NCBI RefSeq assembly: GCF_022549215.1
Contig: NZ_JAKZFC010000004.1
Coordinates: forward strand, 62,001 to 126,000
Reading direction: 5' to 3'
Origin: Solibacillus palustris
GTDB taxonomy: Bacteria > Bacillota > Bacilli > Bacillales_A > Planococcaceae
Length of the DNA stretch: 64,000 nucleotides
Shown: one piece after another, positions 36,787 through 43,553 of the stretch
How positions within the stretch are numbered: the first letter of the stretch is position 1
Layout of the letters: each line of letters opens with the position of its first letter
The notes under the pieces: generated by a model
The model's input: only the letters and a program-made list of their open reading frames with translations
Database searches by the model: none
Told to the model about the DNA's origin: nothing
Translations under genes and position numbers: made by a program

Positions 36787-37842
36787 TTGAATAAACAACT
36801 ATTAGGATTTAATGAATTTTTTGAACAGCAACTTGAACAATTTGAAACAACAAATAAATTAGTAGGTCGCGTGATGTTAGAACATAAGCATTCGTACCGT
36901 GTGATGACAGAGCAGGGAGAGCTATTAGCTACCGTGTCTGGTAATTTTGCTTACCATGCATTTTCACGTAAAGATTATCCTGCAGTTGGGGACTTTGTGT
37001 TAGTTGAAAAAATGCAAGGCGAGGAGCGCGCAATCATTCATGAGTTATTTGAGCGCAAATCAAAATTTACGCGTAAAATGGCAGGTCTAGAAATTGATGA
37101 ACAAATTGTAGCGGCTAATGTAGATTTAGTTTTTTTAGTAATGAGCTTAAATGCGGATTTTAATGTACGTCGTTTAGAGCGCTATTTAGTAGCAGCTTGG
37201 GATTCGGGGGCAACACCAGTTATTGTATTAACAAAGGCTGATCTATGTGAAGATGTGGAAAGCTATGTTGGTGAAGTCGAGGCAATTGCCTTTGGGGTAG
37301 ATGTCCTTGTTGTCAGTGCCTTATCAGGGAAAGGCATCGAGCACTTAAATAACCTTTTAATAGAAGGTAAAACTGCGGCATTATTAGGCTCTTCAGGCGC
37401 AGGGAAATCGACCTTAACAAATGCTTTATTAAACAGCGAGCAAATGAAGGTTTCTCATATTCGTGAGGACGACGCAAAAGGCCGTCATACAACAACACAC
37501 CGAGAGCTTGTTGTATTACCAACAGGCGCTTGTTTAATCGATACACCTGGTATGCGCGAATTACAGCTTTGGGATCAGGGAGATAGCTTGGCAGCGAGCT
37601 TTGCTGATATTGAACAGCTAGCGGAAAATTGCCGTTTCCGAGACTGCACACATAAAAACGAACCTCATTGCGCGGTACAAAAAGCCATTAAGCAAGGCGA
37701 AATAGAACCCGCACGTTTAACGAGCTACTTTAAATTACAGCGTGAACTTGCTTATATTGAAAAGAAAACGAATACCGATGCACAGCTAGCAGAAAAGCGA
37801 AAATGGAAACAAATATCAAAGTCGTTGAAAAAACTGAAATAA
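36787..37842 (+). CDS. rsgA: RsgA/YjeQ-family ribosome-associated GTPase (paralogue)
   Basis: 351-residue circularly permuted GTPase. The N-terminal OB-like region (about 20-75, SYRVMTEQGELLATVSG) is followed by the G domain in the order G4 (VLTKADLC), G1 (LGSSGAGKSTLTN), G2 and G3 (DTPGMREL). A C-terminal zinc knuckle contains CRFRDCTHKNEPHC. RsgA matures the 30S subunit and also responds to stress nucleotides. The usual copy sits beside prpC/prkC and rpe; this one stands alone with its own leader, so it is probably the second, longer paralogue. TTG start 9 bases after AGGAGG. Confidence 0.88.
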   Translation: MNKQLLGFNEFFEQQLEQFETTNKLVGRVMLEHKHSYRVMTEQGELLATVSGNFAYHAFSRKDYPAVGDFVLVEKMQGEERAIIHELFERKSKFTRKMAGLEIDEQIVAANVDLVFLVMSLNADFNVRRLERYLVAAWDSGATPVIVLTKADLCEDVESYVGEVEAIAFGVDVLVVSALSGKGIEHLNNLLIEGKTAALLGSSGAGKSTLTNALLNSEQMKVSHIREDDAKGRHTTTHRELVVLPTGACLIDTPGMRELQLWDQGDSLAASFADIEQLAENCRFRDCTHKNEPHCAVQKAIKQGEIEPARLTSYFKLQRELAYIEKKTNTDAQLAEKRKWKQISKSLKKLK

Positions 37843-37844
37843 CA

Positions 37845-37886
37845 AAAAGCAGATGTGTTTCATTATGAAGCGCATCTGCTTTTCTT
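37845..37886 (+). terminator. Terminator after the RsgA paralogue
   Basis: AAAAGCAGATG ... CATCTGCTTTT stem (37845-37883), then TCTTT. Confidence 0.88.
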
Positions 37887-37977
37887 TAAGATACTTACAT
37901 ATGAAATTTGCAATTCTTATCATAAAATAAATTGGTTGCTCGTTTTCAGTGTCATTTCATTAAAAAAGGGGATACAT

Positions 37978-38367
37978 TTAGTTAATGAAATTTTGAGGAA
38001 TACATTCACGAACACCAGAATTTCTCATAGAGTTAAATAATGCTGCACCGATTCTTAATAGAACATTGTTATCAGTGCCATTTTCTAAATCATAGATTAC
38101 ATAATATGCATTATCAACTGAAAAAATACATTTACGTTCTAATTTAAATCCAGGTGGTACTGTTGGAAGTTTAAAAACTGGGACAATCACAGGTGTATCT
38201 CCTTCAGCTCTTATTAAATTGAAAGTTTGTTGATCAATCTCATAGATATTCACTGGATCAATCTCCACACCTTGATCTGGAATTGTAATTTCATCTTCAA
38301 CTAATAGGAAAAAGCGTTCGTTTCGAAAATTGAAAAGACTTCTCGCTCCAATCTCAAAGGATGCCAT
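37978..38367 (-). CDS. Hypothetical soluble protein, 129 residues
   Basis: No family recognised. Mixed alpha/beta pattern starting MASFEIGARSLFNFRNERFF, with a proline-rich turn VFKLPTVPPGF in the middle and a C-terminal INMRNSG-type polar end. No signal peptide or membrane segment. It is a real gene by its strong SD GGAGGTG seven bases before the ATG. Spore-surface genes occur nearby, but no motif here ties it to them. Confidence 0.65.
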   Translation of the reverse strand: MASFEIGARSLFNFRNERFFLLVEDEITIPDQGVEIDPVNIYEIDQQTFNLIRAEGDTPVIVPVFKLPTVPPGFKLERKCIFSVDNAYYVIYDLENGTDNNVLLRIGAALFNSMRNSGVRECIPQNFIN

Positions 38368-38393
38368 TTTATATTCACCTCCTTTTCTATTTT

Positions 38394-38416
38394 AGTAAGG
38401 TAACGTTAGCCTTACT
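38394..38416. promoter_or_regulatory. Palindrome upstream of the 129-residue gene
   Basis: AGTAAGG ... CCTTACT (38394-38416) with an AACGTT core. It is too short-looped and promoter-proximal to be clearly a terminator, and may be an operator or 5' hairpin. Confidence 0.35.
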
Positions 38417-38895
38417 TTATTAACATATGATTTGAAAAAGAAATTTGATTGGATAATTGTCTATTAAGTAATGAATTACTTTTACAAAAAAAAAATAGTT
38501 GATAGTCCATTTTAAGATTTCATTTTTGTACGTTAGTACCATTTTTAATGGAAAAGTGTGCTGGACACGTGGGCGTTTCACATTCGGCTATTTCGTAACA
38601 GGTAATTTTAACAATAACGTTAGGCGTTATATGGTATGGAAGTTATCGGGGCTAAATAGAAATACATCGCTAACGATTATAGTGTTTACGGATGAGAAAA
38701 AGCAGATAATGCAAAAATTAAAGAGTTGTTTTACCAGTATGAAAAAGATGAATATTTCGGCAACTACGAAAATAAACGCAAGAAATTAAGGAAGAATGGG
38801 GCAGTGGGGGATATGAACTTTCTGCTCTAAAATCCAAATTAAATTAATCGAAAAATCGTGAAGAAGTAACAAAGCATTCCGTCAATGACATTAAG
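38417..38895. other. Unassigned 480-base stretch, possibly decayed coding sequence
   Basis: Several frames hold protein-like but interrupted segments, for example KELFYQYEKDEYFGNYENKR near 38720-38785 ending at a stop near 38828, and a 96-codon frame at 38499-38789 without an SD. This looks like eroded foreign genes; no family could be named. Confidence 0.35.
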
Positions 38896-39462
38896 TTGAA
38901 CAAGGAAAATGAGAACAGTAAGTTATTCTTAGAAATGATTGAGGAAAAGAGGGTAGAAAAAATGGACATGAATGCACGAAAAGCAAGGTTAGAGCTGCTA
39001 TTACAAAAGCAAAAAGAGAAAGAAAAAAATGATGAAATGCAAATGCAATTAGGCTTGATGTTAAAACCTTTTTCAACTAAAGAAGGTATTTGGCAGTTAG
39101 ATGATAAGGAAAGGGGAAAAATGAAAACTGAACTTATAGAGAGTATCCCAATAATTGAGTGGGTTAGCCTTGATTTAGAGAAAATGCACAACAAGTTCGT
39201 GATACCCAATGTTAATAGCGATAAGGTGGCATCGTTTTTTATAGATAAAGAACTATACACGGAGAATTCAGTTTATCTTTTCTTACAAGACGACCTGCCA
39301 CCTTTTAGCACATGGCCGTGGGTAAAGATGCCACTATCAAAAATTATTGAAGATATTATTGATCTAGCAGCAGAAGATGCCTATCCACAGTATGTATTTA
39401 GCCCATTACCCAAATTTGTAATAGAATTCATTGAACCAGACGTAATAACCGTTGCTTGGTAA
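38896..39462 (+). CDS. Hypothetical protein with N-terminal coiled coil
   Basis: 188 codons from TTG 38896; ATG 38962 behind AGAGGG is an alternative start. Residues ~1-50 are a highly charged helix (EMIEEKRVEKMDMNARKARL, KQKEKEKNDEMQ). The rest is a compact domain with PPFSTWPWVKMPLSKIIEDI and a C-terminal PKFVIEFIEPDVITVAW. No family recognised. AT-rich codon use and surrounding debris suggest acquired DNA. A prophage or immunity-type origin is possible but unsupported. Confidence 0.5.
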   Translation: MNKENENSKLFLEMIEEKRVEKMDMNARKARLELLLQKQKEKEKNDEMQMQLGLMLKPFSTKEGIWQLDDKERGKMKTELIESIPIIEWVSLDLEKMHNKFVIPNVNSDKVASFFIDKELYTENSVYLFLQDDLPPFSTWPWVKMPLSKIIEDIIDLAAEDAYPQYVFSPLPKFVIEFIEPDVITVAW

Positions 39463-39561
39463 CGGTGAACTTAACTTAGTTACTCCAATAAAGAAACATA
39501 ATACGTAAGAAGATAAGAATGAGTAGGTGGAAGTTTGTAATGAGCCAATTAATGAGCAATC

Positions 39562-39747
39562 GTGGTTAAGTATCAAAAGAAACAAACAGAGTGTCGTTGT
39601 TGTGGCAGAGATTTTTACGAGAGCGATTTAAATTTGGAAATGTTAAAGAAATTTGAAGTTACTGTTAATGGTTTTTTCAAATGGACTGAGAAAAGTAATG
39701 GAAATAAGGTAGAAAATAAAAAAACCGGTAAAAAAATACCGGTTTAG
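39562..39747 (+). CDS. Small Cys-rich protein or fragment, 61 residues
   Basis: From GTG 39562 the product contains CRCCGRDFYES, a CxxC-type metal-binding knuckle with only one pair of cysteines, and a lysine-rich tail. The SD is poor. It may be the remnant of a zinc-ribbon protein. Its end overlaps the terminator of the convergent spore-protein gene. Confidence 0.35.
   Translation: MVKYQKKQTECRCCGRDFYESDLNLEMLKKFEVTVNGFFKWTEKSNGNKVENKKTGKKIPV
39717..39745 (-). terminator. Terminator of the gamma-SASP gene (minus strand)
   Basis: AAACCGGTA / TACCGGTTT stem (39722-39745), followed on minus by a run of seven T. Confidence 0.85.
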
Positions 39748-39765
39748 AATGGAGAATGAATAAAC

Positions 39766-40122
39766 TTAATTTGTATTGTTTTCGTTATTTAGAAAACTAC
39801 CAGAGGCTTGATTTTTATTAGCTTCTGATTTTTGGAGTTGTTGTTTGACTTGGTTAACGTCGGTCTCCATTCCGAATTCTACGTTCATTGAGTTCATTGC
39901 ATTCGGAGTTGCAAAACTACCAGAGGCTTGATTTTTATTAGCTTCTGATTTTTGGAGTTGTTGTTTGAATTGGTTAACGTCAGTCTCCATTCCGAATTCT
40001 TCGTTCATTGAGTTCATTACATTCGGAGTTGCAAAACGACCTGAAGCTTGAGTTTTGTTAGCTTCTGCCTGTTGAATCTTTTGTTTGATTTGGTTAAGGT
40101 ATTGATTGTTGTTATTTGGCAT
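39766..40122 (-). CDS. sspE: Gamma-type small acid-soluble spore protein
   Basis: 118-residue storage protein of the spore core, degraded at germination to supply amino acids. The family repeat is obvious: EFGMETDVNQVKQQLQKSEA followed by NKNQASGSFATPN occurs twice, with a related N-terminal IKQKIQQAEANKTQASGRFA copy. Composition is rich in N, Q, S and A with no Cys or Trp. ATG 40122 lies 6 bases after GGAGGTG; a GTG three codons earlier overlaps the SD. It is expected to be under SigG in the forespore. It proves the organism is a spore former. Confidence 0.93.
   Translation of the reverse strand: MPNNNNQYLNQIKQKIQQAEANKTQASGRFATPNVMNSMNEEFGMETDVNQFKQQLQKSEANKNQASGSFATPNAMNSMNVEFGMETDVNQVKQQLQKSEANKNQASGSFLNNENNTN
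39793..40095. repeat. 120-base tandem repeat inside sspE
   Basis: Two nearly identical 120-base units begin at 39793 and 39913, with a more diverged partial third from 40033. Each encodes a 40-residue SASP repeat. The very low divergence between the first two points to recent duplication or gene conversion. Confidence 0.85.
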
Positions 40123-40270
40123 GAATTTCACCTCCCGAATTTAGTCTGTTCAGAAGAATTTTTATTATCCTTAGATTTTTTCGGGTTGCATTTAAACTTA
40201 AATTTACCCATTAAACAATCAAGAATAGATTCTCTCATAAAGGTTAATTTAACCTTAGGAGGTGATGACA

Positions 40271-40435
40271 TTGTCGAATAAAAAGCAGAACAAAAATGAA
40301 GCAAATAAAGAAGAATTTGCAGAAGATTTAAGTCCTGATGATTTGGATATCCGCGAAGAGAATGATTTAACGGAAGAACAGTATAAGAATTCAAATCAAG
40401 GAAAACAATCCGATAATACTAATAATAAGAAGTAA
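40271..40435 (+). CDS. Small acidic/polar protein, 54 residues, divergent from sspE
   Basis: Product begins MSNKKQNKNEANKEEFAEDL and continues with SPDDLDIREEND; almost entirely charged and polar, so likely disordered, with no hydrophobic core. The TTG start lies 8 bases after a perfect SD (AGGAGGTGAT, 40257-40266), and a terminator follows at once, which supports a real gene. It is divergent from sspE with a short shared promoter region, so a sporulation-linked role is an inference. No family recognised. Confidence 0.7.
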   Translation: MSNKKQNKNEANKEEFAEDLSPDDLDIREENDLTEEQYKNSNQGKQSDNTNNKK

Positions 40436-40440
40436 AAAAA

Positions 40441-40461
40441 TCCCCAGTTTTAAACTGGGGA
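40441..40461 (+). terminator. Terminator of the 54-residue ORF
   Basis: TCCCCAGTTT-T-AAACTGGGGA stem, then ACTAATTTTT; five bases after the stop. Confidence 0.88.
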
Positions 40462-40508
40462 CTAATTTTTAACCCGCTGTATAAATACATATTATTTTCC
40501 TGGATGAT

Positions 40509-40862
40509 TTACTGTAATGGTGGAGGCACTAACCACCCCTTATTTTTGTTGAGGCGTAATAGTTTAGCGCCAAGCGGTGCTTTAGCTGTATGAAATTGAC
40601 CATACATTAGTGCGATGACTTCTCTATTACACATCCCCATTGATTGCCTACATGCAACTAAACCTGGAGCAGCGTCTAATGATAATGCCGCACTTATTTC
40701 AGGATCATTAAATTTTGCTCCAGGAGGAATATCTTCTGGTCTTGCGTATGGACGTTCAGGAGGCGCTGGAGGTAAGGCAATACCGTTTGTTATTAGAATC
40801 TCTTGTACCTTAGTTAGACATTTTGAAAAAGATGCACAATAATGGTAACTAGTCCGCAGATG
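40509..40862 (-). pseudogene. 5'-truncated DUF3231-family gene
   Basis: The minus strand encodes the C-terminal two thirds of a DUF3231 (spore-associated CotF-like) protein: KVQEILITNGIALPPAPPER, PEDIPPGAKFNDPEISAALS, AAPGLVACRQSMGMCNREVI, LMYGQFHTAKAPLGAKLLRL and NKNKGWLVPPPLQ to the stop. The expected N-terminal ~60 residues are absent and no start codon precedes the homologous part; a stop lies at 40863-40865. Read as a truncated pseudogene. Confidence 0.75.
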
Positions 40863-40900
40863 CTATATTGGTACATCTTAGTTACGATAGGAGTAAAACT

Positions 40901-41410
40901 ATGAACAAATTTAATAAGACGTTAGCATATGCAAATAAATTACTTTATGAACCGAATAATTTAACAATAAAAAACTTCCGTGAAGAAACTCAAAATTCAG
41001 ATTATGGGGCTGGGATATTTCAGTTAAATTCTAAATTGGTTAGATTTAGAGTAGCAAAAATAACACCTACCAAGATAGGACAGTTTGTTTCCTTTTGGGA
41101 AAAGGATAACACTAACAAAAACCAGGCATTTTCATTTGACAATGCCACTGATTTACTGGTAATAAACACTTTTAATGATAATGGTGATTTTGGTCAATTC
41201 GTTTTTCCAAAAGAGGTACTTTTAAAACAAAACATCCTTAAAACAGCTAATACAAAGGGGAAAATGGCAATAAGAGTTTATCCTAGTTGGGATACACCCA
41301 CAAGCAAACAAGCTATAGCCACACAAAAATGGCAATTACCATATTTTGTTAAAGTGGGTGAAGCTGCTAGTTTGCAAATACAAGAGCTATTAAAGTTATA
41401 CTCCAACTAA
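40901..41410 (+). CDS. mepB: MepB family protein
   Basis: 169-residue protein matching the MepB family, named from the Staphylococcus aureus mepRAB multidrug efflux operon. Shared segments are RVAKITPTKIGQFVSFWEKD, TDLLVINTF, GQFVFPKEVLLKQNIL, KGKMAIRVYPSWD and IATQKWQLPYFVK. The biochemical function of MepB is not known; it is cytoplasmic with no cofactor motif. MepA and MepR homologues are not adjacent. ATG 40901 has SD TAGGAG; the longer frame from 40868 has none. Confidence 0.87.
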   Translation: MNKFNKTLAYANKLLYEPNNLTIKNFREETQNSDYGAGIFQLNSKLVRFRVAKITPTKIGQFVSFWEKDNTNKNQAFSFDNATDLLVINTFNDNGDFGQFVFPKEVLLKQNILKTANTKGKMAIRVYPSWDTPTSKQAIATQKWQLPYFVKVGEAASLQIQELLKLYSN

Positions 41411-41853
41411 AATTAGATGCTTTAATACAAAAGGATTATCGGGAAAATATGATTAAAAACCGTTAAAACAGGTGCATGTTCCAGTTACAATAATTTGAGA
41501 CTAATGGAATTTTCCTAATTTTATGTCGTCGCATTATATATATTGTCTAGGTATTTTACTGCGAGAGCGATGTATACAGGGGTTTATTTAGTGATGAATT
41601 GCTATAAGAAGTAGCTACCTTTAAAAAAATATCCAGTTAATAAGCAAGGAATTGCACATGAAAAAATAATTGCAGATGATGAGGTTGGCTTAAAAACCGT
41701 GCTCAATTATAAATCGAATTCCTTTATGTGTGAATTTATTGGTCTATTAGAGATCACAAAATGGTATCATCTAAAAGTAATAGGTTTATTTATTGTCATT
41801 TGGGCAATTGTAATGAAAGCTTATAATTAAAAATTCAAATCGGGGTGAAATCC
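41411..41853 (+). other. Intergenic stretch with a broken membrane-protein fragment
   Basis: No complete gene. The frame 41615-41830 encodes 71 residues ending in a membrane helix (LKVIGLFIVIWAIVMKAYN) but begins directly after a TAG and has no SD. In-frame MNCYKK precedes that stop. It is likely the C-terminal remnant of a small membrane protein of unknown family. Confidence 0.35.
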
Positions 41854-43302
41854 ATGACAGTCGCTAGTGTATTGACAATTACACTCTATGTATTAAACAT
41901 TATTTTTGCACTTATTGTTATTTTTATAAGTAGAAAAAGTCCTTCATCCACATGGGCTTGGCTATTCGTATTCTTTTTCTTGCCAATTGTAGGATTTTTC
42001 CTATATTTATTATTTGGAAGAAATTTACGAAAGAAACATTTCGTTCGTTGGCGAGCAATTCACCAACACGAATTATTAGATACGTATAAAGAACAACAAC
42101 AGCATATTCATAATGGTACATATGATTATCCGAATGCAATTTCAAAAAAATATGCACCGTTAATTCAAATGAATGTCGATTATAATCACGCGATGTTAAG
42201 CGCACATAATGATGTGAAACTATTCACAAATGGGAATGAAAAGTTTGATGCTGTAGTTGAGGACATTATGCAGGCGAAGGAATCGATCCATATACAATAC
42301 TATATTTACAAAATGGACGATGTCGGCAAACGAATTTTTAATGCATTAGTGCAAAAGGCAAAAGAAGGGGTAGAAGTTAAGCTAATTTATGATGATTTGG
42401 GTTCGCGAAAATTACGAACGCGCCATTTACAACAATTAATCGATGCAGGTGGACAAGCTGTGGCGTTCTTTTCATCGGTTTTCAAAATTCTAAATCCACG
42501 TGTCAATTTCCGCAATCACCGAAAGTTAGTAATTATCGATGGCAAAATAGGTTACATCGGTGGCTTTAATGTCGGGAACGAGTATGTTGGTTTAGATGAA
42601 AAATTCGGCTATTGGCGTGATACACATTTACGAATCGAAGGGCATTCAGTCTATAGTATGCAAGCCCATTTTTTATTCGATTGGCATCAAGCACGCAATG
42701 AAGAATTTAAGTCAGGGGATGAAAAATATTTTCCTTCATTTAAAATAGCAAAAACGATACCGGTTCAAATTGTTTCTAGCGGGCCAGATACCGATTTTGA
42801 GTCGATTAAAAATAGTTATATTCGCATGATTCTTAGTGCAAAACGCTATGTATATATTCAATCACCATACTTTGTCCCTGATGAGGCCTTTTTACATGCC
42901 ATTCAAATTGCGGCAAGTTCTGGAGTAGATGTGCGCGTGATGACACCAGAAAATACCGACCACCCATTTATTTATGGGGCAAACTCAGCCTATAATGGTG
43001 ATTTACTTGAGCATGGTGGACGCGTATTTCGTTATACGAAAGGTTTTTTACATGCGAAAATGCTTGTCATTGATGATGAAGTGGCTACGATTGGTACAAC
43101 AAACATTGATGTACGAAGCTTTAGTTTAAACTTTGAAATTAATGCCCTTATTTATGATTCAGATATTGCAATGCAATGCCGTCAATTATTTGAACAAGAT
43201 CAGCAAGATTGTTTTGAAATGACTAATGAGCGATTTGCACAACGAACGAAATGGACAAAAGTACGTGAAGCCATTTCACGATTAATCTCACCGATACTTT
43301 AA
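41854..43302 (+). CDS. cls: Cardiolipin synthase (PLD superfamily)
   Basis: 482-residue membrane enzyme making cardiolipin from two phosphatidylglycerols. Two N-terminal membrane helices (about 5-25 and 35-55, PLDc_N) precede two PLD domains. The HKD motifs are NHRKLVIIDG with GYIGGFN, and HAKMLVIDDE with TIGTTN. ATG 41854 behind GGGGTG gives the standard length; the frame from 41845 starts inside the SD. It is monocistronic here. Confidence 0.94.
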   Translation: MTVASVLTITLYVLNIIFALIVIFISRKSPSSTWAWLFVFFFLPIVGFFLYLLFGRNLRKKHFVRWRAIHQHELLDTYKEQQQHIHNGTYDYPNAISKKYAPLIQMNVDYNHAMLSAHNDVKLFTNGNEKFDAVVEDIMQAKESIHIQYYIYKMDDVGKRIFNALVQKAKEGVEVKLIYDDLGSRKLRTRHLQQLIDAGGQAVAFFSSVFKILNPRVNFRNHRKLVIIDGKIGYIGGFNVGNEYVGLDEKFGYWRDTHLRIEGHSVYSMQAHFLFDWHQARNEEFKSGDEKYFPSFKIAKTIPVQIVSSGPDTDFESIKNSYIRMILSAKRYVYIQSPYFVPDEAFLHAIQIAASSGVDVRVMTPENTDHPFIYGANSAYNGDLLEHGGRVFRYTKGFLHAKMLVIDDEVATIGTTNIDVRSFSLNFEINALIYDSDIAMQCRQLFEQDQQDCFEMTNERFAQRTKWTKVREAISRLISPIL

Positions 43303-43326
43303 TATTAACTTGCTAAAAAATAAAAG

Positions 43327-43396
43327 TCCCGGCAGATGTCACCGATTTGAGGAGTTTTTCGAGAGTCGAGAGTGTTTGTAAAAAATCTGGACGGGA
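43327..43396 (+). other. Potential structured RNA between cls and pepF
   Basis: TCCCG-CAGAT at 43327-43337 pairs with ATCTG-CGGGA at 43385-43396, and the interior has a second purine-rich hairpin (TTTTTCGAGAGTCGAG region). It is not a simple terminator; function unknown. Confidence 0.3.
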
Positions 43397-43417
43397 GTAA
43401 TTCGAGAAATAATTGAT

Positions 43418-43462
43418 AAGCCTACATGATTTCTTTATATAGAAATTGTGTAGGTTATTTTT
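43418..43462 (+). terminator. Terminator upstream of pepF
   Basis: AAGCCTACATGATTTC ... GAAATTGTGTAGGTT stem followed by ATTTTTTATTT. It closes the cls transcript. Confidence 0.85.
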
Positions 43463-43553
43463 TATTTCAATTTCCGAAATAAATACGAGATTTTTTTACG
43501 AAAGTTTAGTAAAATGGGAATTGAATTACAATTCTGAAAGTGAGGCGTTTTAC

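Noticed and set aside
38844-39260. 138-codon Ser/Phe/Leu-rich minus-strand ORF
   Set aside because: Composition is the typical shadow of the Lys/Glu-rich plus-strand ORF at 38896; no SD.
39793-40095. Repeats as a CRISPR array
   Set aside because: The 120-base units are coding repeats of a gamma-SASP with no short repeat/spacer pattern.
40615-40842. Plus-strand 75-codon ORF at 40.6 kb
   Set aside because: The opposite strand encodes a clear DUF3231 fragment; the plus frame is its shadow.
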